Part shown: piece after piece, positions 53,343 to 62,688 of the stretch
How the letters are laid out: each line of letters opens with the position of its first letter
Position numbering within the stretch: the stretch's first letter is position 1
Source of the DNA: Bacillota bacterium
GTDB lineage: Bacteria > Bacillota > Clostridia > Lachnospirales > Lachnospiraceae
DNA length: 64,000 bases
Direction of reading: 5' to 3'
Assembly (NCBI GenBank): GCA_023439505.1
Contig: JAEXNR010000019.1
Span: forward strand, 1 to 64,000
Notes under the pieces: model-generated
Told to the model about the DNA's origin: nothing
Databases searched by the model: none
What the model saw: the letters and a program-made list of their open reading frames with translations, nothing else
Position numbers and translations under genes: made by a program

Positions 53343-54242
53343 TTATTCTTTTACTCCACCAACCGTAATACCTTTTATAAAATATTTCTGAAAGAAAGGA
53401 TATAATACAATAATCGGAACCACACCGATAACAGCCATTGCCATACGGATACCTGTACCCGGCAGATTATTTTGTCCGAAAGCGGTACCAGAGCCCATGG
53501 AAGCAAGTGCGTTGATATTATTCATGATACTGTTTAATAAAATCTGCAGACTGTATAAATTGCTATCATTAATAAAATACAGACCGTTTACCCAATCATT
53601 CCAATATCCCAGGCCTACCATCAGACCAACCGTTGCTAAGATAGGAGTTGATAAAGGAACAACTACTTTTCGGTAGATAAACAGTTCCCCGGCACCATCG
53701 ATCTTGGCTGCTTCAATTAGTGCTGGATGAATATTGGTTGCAAAACTGTTCTTATACAGTAATATATAGAAGCCGTTAAATACCAGATTGGGAAATATCA
53801 GAGACCAAATCGTATTCTTTATATGGAAGATCTGAGTCCACATCAGATAGGATGGAACGACACCACCGTTAAATAACATGGTAAAAACAACAAGCAAGGT
53901 TACCAGCTTTCTTCTAGGATAATCCTTTCTTGATAACGGATAAGCTAATAACGGACCGATAATCAGGCTCAATGCCGTACCGAATATTGTTACAAAGAAT
54001 GTAATTCCGTAAGATCTTATGATTTTAGCACCATTTGATAAAAATAAATATCTATATGCATATGCACTGAAATGTGTTGTTATCAAATTATATCCCTGCG
54101 ATACCAGAAATTTTTCATCCGTTACTGAAGATGATAACAATAATATAAAGGGCAGTATTGCAATTAATGATAATATTGCCAGGAATACGATAATTATTAT
54201 TTGGAAAATCTTTTCGCCCAAGCCTTTTACACCTGATTCCAT
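53343..54242 (-). CDS. sugar ABC permease, LplC/YtcP type (second importer)
   Basis: A 299-residue permease with six helices. EAAKIDGAGELFIYRKVVVP (about 190-209) is the EAA loop, and the C-terminus ends in GITVGGVKE. GGAGG lies before ATG 54242, 13 bp after the LplB-type partner's stop. It is a paralogue of the 15624-16556 permease but much more AT-rich at DNA level. Confidence 0.9.
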   Translation of the reverse strand: MESGVKGLGEKIFQIIIIVFLAILSLIAILPFILLLSSSVTDEKFLVSQGYNLITTHFSAYAYRYLFLSNGAKIIRSYGITFFVTIFGTALSLIIGPLLAYPLSRKDYPRRKLVTLLVVFTMLFNGGVVPSYLMWTQIFHIKNTIWSLIFPNLVFNGFYILLYKNSFATNIHPALIEAAKIDGAGELFIYRKVVVPLSTPILATVGLMVGLGYWNDWVNGLYFINDSNLYSLQILLNSIMNNINALASMGSGTAFGQNNLPGTGIRMAMAVIGVVPIIVLYPFFQKYFIKGITVGGVKE

Positions 54243-54255
54243 CTAACTCTACCTC

Positions 54256-55605
54256 CTAGAATAAAGCATTGTCTTTATCAGCTTTACGCACTATAGCATT
54301 TACAACCACGATTACAATAAATCCGATGACAGACTGATAGGCACTTGCAGCAGCTGCCATTGATATATTGTTTGTTTTCATTAATCCGTGATAAACATAG
54401 GTATCGATTGTCTGTGTAACGGAATAAAGTGCACCTGAATCCATCGGCACCTGATAAAACAAACCGAAGTCCGAATAAAAAATTCTGCCAACCTGCATTA
54501 GTACTAAGGTTATGATGGTAGGCTTTAGCAACGGAAGTGTAATACTTTTGATCTGCTTCCATCTTCCGCAGCCGTCTACATAGGAAGCTTCATACAGACT
54601 TTTATCAATACCGATAATCGAAGACATGAAAATAATCGAACTGTAGCCAATGCCTTTCCAGGTATTTACAAAAATCAATATAAATGGCCAAAAAATCTTC
54701 GTTGAATAAAAATTAATTGCATGATCCTTCCCCAGAATCTGAAGATTAATCAAGCCTGATGTATTACTGAGAAATCCGTAAACGATATAAGCAACAATAA
54801 TCATGGAAATCAGCTGTGGTAGGAGTATCGTAGTCTGAAAAAACTTCTGAAGCTTTTTCGAGAATATTTCACTGAGGCAGATACCAACAATAATTCCCAA
54901 TGCATTACCTATGACAATGAATGCAAGGTTGTAGAGAATTGTATTTCTCGTAATTATAAATGCATCCTTTGTTGAAAACAGATAAACGAAATTATCAAAT
55001 CCGATCCATTTACTTTTTAGTAAACCAACGCTGAAATCCACTTTCTTGAACGCCAGAGCTATACCAATCATAGGTAAATAGTTATTGATAATCATATAAA
55101 TAAGACCCGGCAGCACCATAAAATCAAGTACCGATACCGACTTTGCTAAATACAGAATATGAAGGCCCCTCACAATAACCAATATTGACAGGACTAATAA
55201 CAGAATAGAACCATATTGTACCTTGGGATCATTTGCAGATGAGAATATCGTTTTTACTTTATTTGAGAAAATTACATTAGCGATTACGCTTCCTAATCCT
55301 AATGCCAAAAAAGCTGTCCCGACAAATTTGGGTTTCAATTTGGAAAATAAGATACTTAATACGATTAACAGTAAGGCGATTACCAGACAGCACCACAGTA
55401 ATGTGGAGGCATGAATTGTAACCGTACCGCCCATTACCTTCTTTCCTATTAAAAACTCAAATCCGGATATTGTGTAATTTTCTTGTGTGTATGTATAGGA
55501 TGCAAAAGGGGCAATAAAACATAATATTCCAAAGAAGCCTAATATAGATATATCAAAAAGTATCTTTCCTCTTGACTCAATCAGGAATAAACTATTCTTC
55601 TTCAT
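54256..55605 (-). CDS. sugar ABC permease, LplB type with long N-terminal membrane extension
   Basis: A 449-residue permease, about 130-150 residues longer than the usual LplB size. The extra N-terminus contains about three to four hydrophobic helices (around 15-38, 65-85, 95-115 and 130-150) before the standard core, which starts near VLDFMVLPGLIYMIINNYLP. The EAA loop EASYVDGCGRWKQIKSITLP is intact. ATG 55605 has GGAGG 8 nt upstream; an in-frame GTG at 55614 lies inside that site. The extension's role is unknown. Confidence 0.88.
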   Translation of the reverse strand: MKKNSLFLIESRGKILFDISILGFFGILCFIAPFASYTYTQENYTISGFEFLIGKKVMGGTVTIHASTLLWCCLVIALLLIVLSILFSKLKPKFVGTAFLALGLGSVIANVIFSNKVKTIFSSANDPKVQYGSILLLVLSILVIVRGLHILYLAKSVSVLDFMVLPGLIYMIINNYLPMIGIALAFKKVDFSVGLLKSKWIGFDNFVYLFSTKDAFIITRNTILYNLAFIVIGNALGIIVGICLSEIFSKKLQKFFQTTILLPQLISMIIVAYIVYGFLSNTSGLINLQILGKDHAINFYSTKIFWPFILIFVNTWKGIGYSSIIFMSSIIGIDKSLYEASYVDGCGRWKQIKSITLPLLKPTIITLVLMQVGRIFYSDFGLFYQVPMDSGALYSVTQTIDTYVYHGLMKTNNISMAAAASAYQSVIGFIVIVVVNAIVRKADKDNALF

Positions 55606-55745
55606 AAATCTCACCTCCTTTCATGCAGTGCGTTCTTTATCAGCTAAGATTATTCATATATGTAATAATTCCAAACCATTATGAAATTTTTACTTTCATT
55701 ATCTTAAGCTAATTTCATAATAACCAAATAAAAACAATCACTGTC

Positions 55746-57299
55746 TTATTTAGCTGCTACGAAAGCATCCAGTTGTGTCTGATATTCGGTAATGACCTTA
55801 TCAATACCAGCTTCTTTTAATGCCTTAATGAATTCATCATAATTATTTGTCGTACCACTTTCCAATCCAGGTTCATATTCGCTGAGAACGTTTTGTATCG
55901 CTGTTAATTCATTAGACACCTTTGTTGTATCACAACTAAATCCTAAGTACGGTGAAATCGGAGCCGCATCAAAATTTGCTTTTGCAATTTGCTTCGCATC
56001 TGCAGAGGAAGACCAAGGTAATGAAATAAAAGAGTTACCCCATAAGAATTCGTCGGAATGATAAGCTACATTCTGAATCGTAACACCATCCGGGTAATTA
56101 GCCACACCGTCTTTAACAACATAGTCTCTGCCTTCTACCCCCCATGCAAGTAAATTCATAATATCTTTATTCGTATACATTAAGTTCAGGAATTTAACTG
56201 CTGCTTCTTTTTCTTTAGAGCATACAGGGACCCCCCAGCAGAACATTGTAGTTGCACTTGTAGTGACCGGAAAAGCTGCAACCTCTTTTACTACCACTTC
56301 ACTACCCGCGTTAGCTGATTTAGCAGCAACTACATTTGTTTCACCCATGTTAACATAAGAGAAGATTGCATTGGACTTCATTAATGTGTCGGCAACATCC
56401 TTGGATGTTGCAGCATCCTTGTATACCAAGCCTTCCTTATACCACTTGTTAGCCCTCGTAATTGCATTTTTGAAGGAATCAGTTTCAAAATTGTCATATA
56501 CTTTACCGTTAGCATCTACTTTAATAATTTTATATAGATCACCTAAGGTATCAAAGATGCCATTATCTGAAAAATTATCAGCGCCTACATCACATCCACC
56601 ACTAGTGATCAGTGTACCCTGACTATCAGCATTACCAATAGCAACAATATCTGGATTCTTTTCAGCGACGTCACTCATAATATTTTCATAATCTGTCCAA
56701 GTTTTCATGTTGTTAAAAGCGTCCAGCCGGTCAGCGCTTTCAAGAAGATCTTTTCTTGCAATAATATATAACTTTGAAGACAAATCACGATAGGTTGGTA
56801 CCGCATAGATATTTCCATTAACAGTTGCTCCTTTTATTAACTGGCCTACCGTACTAACTGTCTCTGGTGCATATTCAGGTAACAAATCATTTAATGAAAC
56901 CAATTGATTTTGTGCAACCAAAGTACTGAAGCTACCTGCCGGGATTGGTACCACCATACAAAGATCGACTTTTTCATTTCCTGTTATCGCTAAACTCAGC
57001 TGCTGTGCATAGGATCCGACTTCTACATAAGTAATATTTACATGAGTATTAATTATTTTCTCCGTGATTGCATTTATCGCATACACTACTTCATTTTTTC
57101 CATCTCCCATAGGGCCTAAGGCCATTGCCATGATGCTAATCTCTGCCATATCCTCTTGTGCTTCAGCTCCGGCATTAGTTCCATCAGCCGCATTCGCGGT
57201 TCCATCATTAATTTTTTCAGAATTACCGCAAGCTCCTAATATCGTAACAGCTATTGCAGCAGTCAACAATAGTGCCATAATCTTCTTAGTTTTTTTCAT
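55746..57299 (-). CDS. extracellular solute-binding lipoprotein (second importer)
   Basis: A 517-residue lipoprotein with a basic start, a hydrophobic stretch and lipobox LGACG near residues 21-25, then a low-complexity linker. The fold resembles family 1 sugar-binding proteins, and the gene leads the operon binding protein, LplB, LplC. GGAGG precedes ATG 57299. It is divergent from the AraC-GH39 fusion gene, which likely controls it. Confidence 0.9.
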   Translation of the reverse strand: MKKTKKIMALLLTAAIAVTILGACGNSEKINDGTANAADGTNAGAEAQEDMAEISIMAMALGPMGDGKNEVVYAINAITEKIINTHVNITYVEVGSYAQQLSLAITGNEKVDLCMVVPIPAGSFSTLVAQNQLVSLNDLLPEYAPETVSTVGQLIKGATVNGNIYAVPTYRDLSSKLYIIARKDLLESADRLDAFNNMKTWTDYENIMSDVAEKNPDIVAIGNADSQGTLITSGGCDVGADNFSDNGIFDTLGDLYKIIKVDANGKVYDNFETDSFKNAITRANKWYKEGLVYKDAATSKDVADTLMKSNAIFSYVNMGETNVVAAKSANAGSEVVVKEVAAFPVTTSATTMFCWGVPVCSKEKEAAVKFLNLMYTNKDIMNLLAWGVEGRDYVVKDGVANYPDGVTIQNVAYHSDEFLWGNSFISLPWSSSADAKQIAKANFDAAPISPYLGFSCDTTKVSNELTAIQNVLSEYEPGLESGTTNNYDEFIKALKEAGIDKVITEYQTQLDAFVAAK

Positions 57300-57561
57300 T
57301 AATTTTCCTCCTTAAGCTAAATCAATCTGCACATCTACCTTTATAATTGATAGATTGATTATATAATATTACCGTTATCAATTCATCATTTTATATAAAC
57401 AACAGACAGTATAAAGCCATATATTTTTTCATTTTCACCAAATAAATATGATATGTCTTCGGAAAAGTTTCATAATTTTATTGAAAAATTAACATATACA
57501 ACTTATAATAATTAATCAGAAAGGATATAATGACCAACAAAATTTGACATCGAGGTAACAA
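57300..57561. promoter_or_regulatory. divergent intergenic region of the second importer and AraC-GH39 gene
   Basis: AT-rich with no gene. TATAAT on the minus strand (57363-57358) is a -10 candidate for the binding-protein gene, without a good -35. This fits activation by an AraC-type protein bound upstream. Confidence 0.35.
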
Positions 57562-60021
57562 ATGTATAAATTAACAACAAACACGCACTATAGCAATGTG
57601 ATTATATACAAATTGACAGGGCCTGTGTTTTACAAATCCACCGGTGTGACATTTTTATGTATTTTGACCGGAGATGCAGTTCTATCATTTTGCGGAACGG
57701 ACAGGCCGCCCGATGCTCCTGTCTGTAACAATGAAATTCTTTATCTTTCTGATAAGGATGTTATTTTAATTCAACCTGATCAATATTATAATTTTAGAAG
57801 TGAAACTTCCGCAGTCGTTTTAGAGTTGATTTTTGATTATATCTTTTTTAAAGATACCTTTTCAAATGATTATAAGAGATTAACCTGCAATTCTATTTTG
57901 GATAAGAAACACGATTATTTAACATTAAGAAAATTCCTCGGTAAAATTGCGATTGTTCATTACAGCGACATATCCGAAAATCAGTTCTATCTGCTGTCCG
58001 ATATTTTTGAACTGTTTCATTATTTAAAAACTGAATATATAGATGCATGCACTAAAAATGAAAAGTATACGGATAAAAAGCAACAAAAGGTAAATAATAT
58101 TATATCTTACATAGGTAAAAACTATAATAACTCCATATCCTTGCAGGACCTGGCAAAATATATGAATTTTACCCCACAGTATCTGGAGAAATTTATGAAA
58201 CAGACCTTGAATTCTACGTTTTATGATTACCTAAAGCAGATCAGATTAGATTCTGCTCTTGATTTTCTGAATTATACAGCTCAAAGTCTTAATTTTATCG
58301 CCTCTATCTGCGGTTTCCCAAGTGTTTCTGCTTTTAAGAACTTATTTAGCAGTAAATATGGCATTTCTCCAGTACAGTACAGGGAGAACAGATTATCCAA
58401 AGCTGTACCCTGTAATTCTAAGGAAGATGCGAAGATAACCGACTCACTTGCAAAAGACTTTTTAACAAATATGATTCAAATTAATAATTATAGTAATTCA
58501 CTCATTGAAAATTCAATTACTATAACAACTTCTGTTAACACTGCAAAATCCCGTCCGATTAGTCCTACATGGAAGGAACAAATTAACCTGGGGATTTGCA
58601 ACAACCTTGAGAAGCCAATATTCCGTGCGCACCTTACTGCTTTGCAGTCAGAGCTAAATTTTAAATATGGCAGAATTCAGAATATTTTAGATTTGATAGA
58701 CACATATCAGTCAGAAAATGGTGTCACCTATAATTTAACCAAAATATACCGCATTACAGATTTTCTCCGTTCAATACGCATGTATCCATTTTTTGAATTA
58801 GGAAATAAATCTTTTTCTATCTATAAAGATCTCTCAGGGAAACTTCCCTCTGGGAAGAGCGTTGATGAATATTTCTTCAAAATAACCGAACTTTTGCCTG
58901 TATTCTTAGTCAATTGTATTAATCGATACAGTTATCAGGAAGTTTCCAACTGGAAATTTGAATTATGGACGGAGCATAACGGCTTTATGACGATAATTGA
59001 GAATCCGGCCGACTATGTGAAACGGTTTTCCTATGTGTATAAAACAATTAAGAAATACCTTCCGGAAGCCGAAGTAGGAGCCCCGGGCTTCAATACATTT
59101 ATTCCGATAGAACATCTGGAGGCTCTTTTTAAGGAATTTAACAGAACCCACTTGATTCCCGATTTTATCTCTTTTTATTTATATCCATATATACGGCCGT
59201 CAGGCAGCATATTTAGCGAGGACGGTTCTCTCATTATCTTATTATCTAAGGATAAGAATATTTTTAAAAAACAGATTGACCAAATCAGGCAGTTAGTTAA
59301 TAAATATTTTGGCAGCAAAACGGAACTTTATGCCACAGAATACAGCTCTGCCGTATACTCTCATAATTATATTAATGATTCAGCCTACCAGGCAGCTTTT
59401 ATTATTAAGGAAACTCTGGATAACTGTGCTTCCCTTAATACCCTAAGCTACTGGCTTATTTCTGATATTTCCATTGAATATGAGAATGCGGTTGACATAC
59501 TCTTCGGCGGAAACGGATTAATCAGCCGTGACGGTATCAAAAAACCAAGTTTTTATGCATTTTCCTTTTTGGGAAGTCTGGGAACCCATCTGATCGCTAA
59601 AGAGGAAAACTATATTGTTACCTCAAGTTCAAACAGAAACTTTCAGATATTGGCATATAATTACTGCTATTTTAACGAAGAGTATTGTGATGATCAGGAT
59701 AAATACAAATCACTAAATTATCCGGCTTCAGCCTTTGAAACAATTCCGGCTATTCATCTGACGATACAATTAAAAGAGATCCCCCCGGGAACTTACACAA
59801 TTCGCCAGCACATAATAGACCAGGAACACGGAAATGTTTTATATACCTGGTTTCGTCTGAATTCCCCCAGGGATCTGACGGAAAAGGACATCGAATACCT
59901 GAAAAATATAAGCGTTCCTGACTTTAAAATATATCCTAAGGAAGTTACCGATCTGCTGGAGATATCCTGCCATTTAAATGGGAACAATATCATATTAACC
60001 GAAATTGATCTCCTGATATGA
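57562..60021 (+). CDS. AraC-family regulator fused to a GH39-like domain, copy A
   Basis: An 819-residue protein: cupin-like N-terminus (about 1-150), AraC double helix-turn-helix (about 180-280; LQDLAKYMNFTPQYLEKFMK, then LNFIASICGFPSVSAFKNLF), then a roughly 500-residue C-terminal part like GH39 beta-xylosidases/iduronidases. WKFELWTEHN (464-473) aligns with the acid/base block WNEPN and keeps Glu471; ATEYSS (591-596) aligns with the nucleophile block and keeps Glu593. No signal peptide: a cytoplasmic DNA-binding protein. It may sense, or even cut, an oligosaccharide. It is divergent from the importer operon. Confidence 0.82.
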   Translation: MYKLTTNTHYSNVIIYKLTGPVFYKSTGVTFLCILTGDAVLSFCGTDRPPDAPVCNNEILYLSDKDVILIQPDQYYNFRSETSAVVLELIFDYIFFKDTFSNDYKRLTCNSILDKKHDYLTLRKFLGKIAIVHYSDISENQFYLLSDIFELFHYLKTEYIDACTKNEKYTDKKQQKVNNIISYIGKNYNNSISLQDLAKYMNFTPQYLEKFMKQTLNSTFYDYLKQIRLDSALDFLNYTAQSLNFIASICGFPSVSAFKNLFSSKYGISPVQYRENRLSKAVPCNSKEDAKITDSLAKDFLTNMIQINNYSNSLIENSITITTSVNTAKSRPISPTWKEQINLGICNNLEKPIFRAHLTALQSELNFKYGRIQNILDLIDTYQSENGVTYNLTKIYRITDFLRSIRMYPFFELGNKSFSIYKDLSGKLPSGKSVDEYFFKITELLPVFLVNCINRYSYQEVSNWKFELWTEHNGFMTIIENPADYVKRFSYVYKTIKKYLPEAEVGAPGFNTFIPIEHLEALFKEFNRTHLIPDFISFYLYPYIRPSGSIFSEDGSLIILLSKDKNIFKKQIDQIRQLVNKYFGSKTELYATEYSSAVYSHNYINDSAYQAAFIIKETLDNCASLNTLSYWLISDISIEYENAVDILFGGNGLISRDGIKKPSFYAFSFLGSLGTHLIAKEENYIVTSSSNRNFQILAYNYCYFNEEYCDDQDKYKSLNYPASAFETIPAIHLTIQLKEIPPGTYTIRQHIIDQEHGNVLYTWFRLNSPRDLTEKDIEYLKNISVPDFKIYPKEVTDLLEISCHLNGNNIILTEIDLLI

Positions 60022-60061
60022 TCTACCCCTTTTGCCTTACGAAATACGAAATGGAGGAACT

Positions 60062-62497
60062 ATGTATCTTTTTTCTCATCTTGCTACTACAATTATTGTT
60101 ACAATGATCAATATTAACAATAAGCGTAATCTCTCTCCTGAAGACTACCAGATTTGGATGGTGGTCAAGGGCTCGCTGTTAATAGAGGAAAATAAAGAGA
60201 ACTACATCTTAAATAAGAATGATATCATACTGCTGCAGCCGCACATAAAATATAATCTGGAAGGCGTATCCGATAACACAGTCCTTGATATCAGCATTCC
60301 CGTTACCTTTTTCAGAAGTATGATTAAGCATGGGTATGATGTTATGTGTAATTCTACGGTCGGCCGAAAGAATGATTATCCTGCGTTGCAGAGTATTTTA
60401 ACTGATATCATTGTGTACTATAATAAGGAGGACAATCATTTAAAAATGTGTTCTCTGATCTATTCCCTGATGGATTGTATGAATGAAAAGTTTCTAGTTC
60501 GGAAAAGAAGTGAGGACGGAAACGGAAGTGATCAGCATAACACACAGCGTATAGAAAAAATAGTTAACTATATTAATACAAACTACCTTTTACCTCTGAA
60601 TTTACAGACACTTTCCGATCATATGTTTCTATCCCCCCAGTATCTGTCCAAATTAATTAAGCAGAATTTCGGCATGAATTTTAATAAGTATTTAAACAAG
60701 ATCCGCATGGATCATGCGTTGGAGGAGCTGAAGGGAACGGACCATTCCATTATTACAATAGCCTTCAACAATGGTTTCGCAAGTACCACCTCCTTTAATA
60801 AATTATTTAAAGAGATGTTCCATATTCCTCCCACATCCTACCGTCAGTCCTTTATAACCGCTGTTGACGAAACAAAAAAATCAGGCAGAGATAAAACCGC
60901 TCCTGTCGATACAAGCCTACTGTTTACTGCCTCTGATTCCAAAAATATTATGCCTGGGAAAGCGGCTTTCAGCTATATGATCAATACTGCAGATAAAGAG
61001 GCGGCGAGGTATCCCTGGTTAAGAATCATTAATTTCGGTCTTGCCCAGAATGTTTTGTCTCACATATTCCGTCAGATTTTTACTGTCTGTCAGTCAAAGC
61101 TGAATTTTGAATATGCCCGTATTGAAAATATTTTTTCAAATAGTATTATAACCTCTGCTTCGAATTCTTCCCTTAATAACTATACCGTATTTGACGATAT
61201 CATTAATTTTTTGATAAAATGTAATATCTACCCATTATTTGAATTAGGGAATAAACCCACGAAAATTTTTTACTCGGAAGAGGAGATAAAAAATCTTCCA
61301 GATGATTATGAACGCGTAATTTCAAATTCAAAAACATTGGAAGTTCTGATTAAGCATAGTATTAACCGGTATGGTCTGGATTATGTTTCTCACTGGAAAT
61401 TTGAATTGTGGATACCGCAGGATGAAAATCTTAATCTGATGATTACTCCCGGGGATTATATGAACAGATATATTACTTATTCGAAGGTCCTGCAAAAATA
61501 TCTTCCCGGTAGTAATATCGGTGGACCCGGGTTTAATGCAAGCGGAAATCCGGATATTTTGATCAGTATAATAAAGGAATTCAACCGACAGAATATAAGG
61601 CCTGGATTTATCTCCATATATATGTTTCCTTATGAATCAGGCACATATAATACTTCTTCAAATAATTCGGTATACCGGATTCTGTCTCCAGATCCTCAGA
61701 GATTTAAAAAGGTATCGTCACAGTTAAAGGATATTATACGTCAGATATTTAAGGAACCTGTTCCGCTTTATATTACTGTATATAATTCAATTATCTCACC
61801 TGAATTATTTGTGGCCAATTCTGCTTTCCAGGCTGCCTTCATCTGTAAAAATGCAGTCGAGTTAATGCCAGACATTGATGCCTTCGGCTACTGGTTGTTT
61901 ACCGATATTACCAATGAATATATGACAGCACAGCCAAATATTCTGACCGGTATCGGATTAATCGATGCATATGGAATTAAGAAACCTTCTTATTTTGCTT
62001 TAGAATTTCTGTCCAGGCTTGGTACTAATCTGATTAGTAGCGGTCCTAATTATATTATGACCTCTTCAAATGAAGATAAGTATCAGATCCTTGCTTATAA
62101 TTATGTCCACTATAACAAATATTTCTGCATTAACTGCCGGGAAACAATCAGCTGTCAGAATACCTACAGCGTATTCGAAACGGGCGAACCAATGATTGTT
62201 CAGTTTGACTTACACAATCTACCAGCGGGCAGGTATAAGATTAGGAAGCATATACTAAACCGAAATTACGGAAGCTTTTTGGATGAGATTATAAATATCC
62301 TGGATCAGGGGAATTCCACCCCGGACGAACTGTTTTATCTGATGCTGAATATGCAGGTAGGAGAGGTGGAATATTATAAGAATATCTGTATTCCAAGGCA
62401 GGAAATATCCTACGTTGATTGTGAAGAAAATCTAAATCTTTTCCTGACACTTGCACCGCATGAAGTAAATTACATCAGCATTTCCAGAAAAATATAA
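60062..62497 (+). CDS. AraC-family regulator fused to a GH39-like domain, copy B (degenerate)
   Basis: An 811-residue paralogue of the preceding gene in the same order: cupin-like start, AraC helix-turn-helix (about 167-265; LQTLSDHMFLSPQYLSKLIK, then IITIAFNNGFASTTSFNKLF) and GH39-like C-terminus. The acid/base block reads WKFELWIPQD (445-454; Pro452 at the Glu position), and the nucleophile block reads YITVYNS with Val573 for Glu, so hydrolysis looks impossible. ATG 60062 has GGAGG 4 nt upstream; it starts 40 bp after copy A. It is probably a pure ligand sensor. Confidence 0.82.
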   Translation: MYLFSHLATTIIVTMININNKRNLSPEDYQIWMVVKGSLLIEENKENYILNKNDIILLQPHIKYNLEGVSDNTVLDISIPVTFFRSMIKHGYDVMCNSTVGRKNDYPALQSILTDIIVYYNKEDNHLKMCSLIYSLMDCMNEKFLVRKRSEDGNGSDQHNTQRIEKIVNYINTNYLLPLNLQTLSDHMFLSPQYLSKLIKQNFGMNFNKYLNKIRMDHALEELKGTDHSIITIAFNNGFASTTSFNKLFKEMFHIPPTSYRQSFITAVDETKKSGRDKTAPVDTSLLFTASDSKNIMPGKAAFSYMINTADKEAARYPWLRIINFGLAQNVLSHIFRQIFTVCQSKLNFEYARIENIFSNSIITSASNSSLNNYTVFDDIINFLIKCNIYPLFELGNKPTKIFYSEEEIKNLPDDYERVISNSKTLEVLIKHSINRYGLDYVSHWKFELWIPQDENLNLMITPGDYMNRYITYSKVLQKYLPGSNIGGPGFNASGNPDILISIIKEFNRQNIRPGFISIYMFPYESGTYNTSSNNSVYRILSPDPQRFKKVSSQLKDIIRQIFKEPVPLYITVYNSIISPELFVANSAFQAAFICKNAVELMPDIDAFGYWLFTDITNEYMTAQPNILTGIGLIDAYGIKKPSYFALEFLSRLGTNLISSGPNYIMTSSNEDKYQILAYNYVHYNKYFCINCRETISCQNTYSVFETGEPMIVQFDLHNLPAGRYKIRKHILNRNYGSFLDEIINILDQGNSTPDELFYLMLNMQVGEVEYYKNICIPRQEISYVDCEENLNLFLTLAPHEVNYISISRKI

Positions 62498-62587
62498 TTG
62501 TTTCCGATAATAACGATTTTTCAATTATGTATCCTCCGGTAGAATAGATGATGAGACCGATGCAAGTCAACAGAATTGTAAAAATGA

Positions 62588-62636
62588 CAAAAACTCAGCT
62601 CCAGAAGCTGCTATTAGGAAAAGCAGCTTCCGGAGC
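62588..62636 (-). terminator. terminator of the flavin oxidoreductase gene
   Basis: On the minus strand GCTCC.GAAGCTGCT and AGCAGCTTC.GGAGC pair around a short loop (one mismatch), followed by TTTTTG and a second T-tract. It also lies past the convergent AraC-GH39 gene. Confidence 0.75.
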
Positions 62637-62688
62637 AATTAGAATTCCAGCTGAATGTCTCCGGTATGCTGAGTATTCATGTATTGTA

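Noticed and set aside
57562..62497. Annotation as secreted beta-xylosidases
   Set aside because: No signal peptide, a clear AraC DNA-binding module, and loss of catalytic residues in the second copy.
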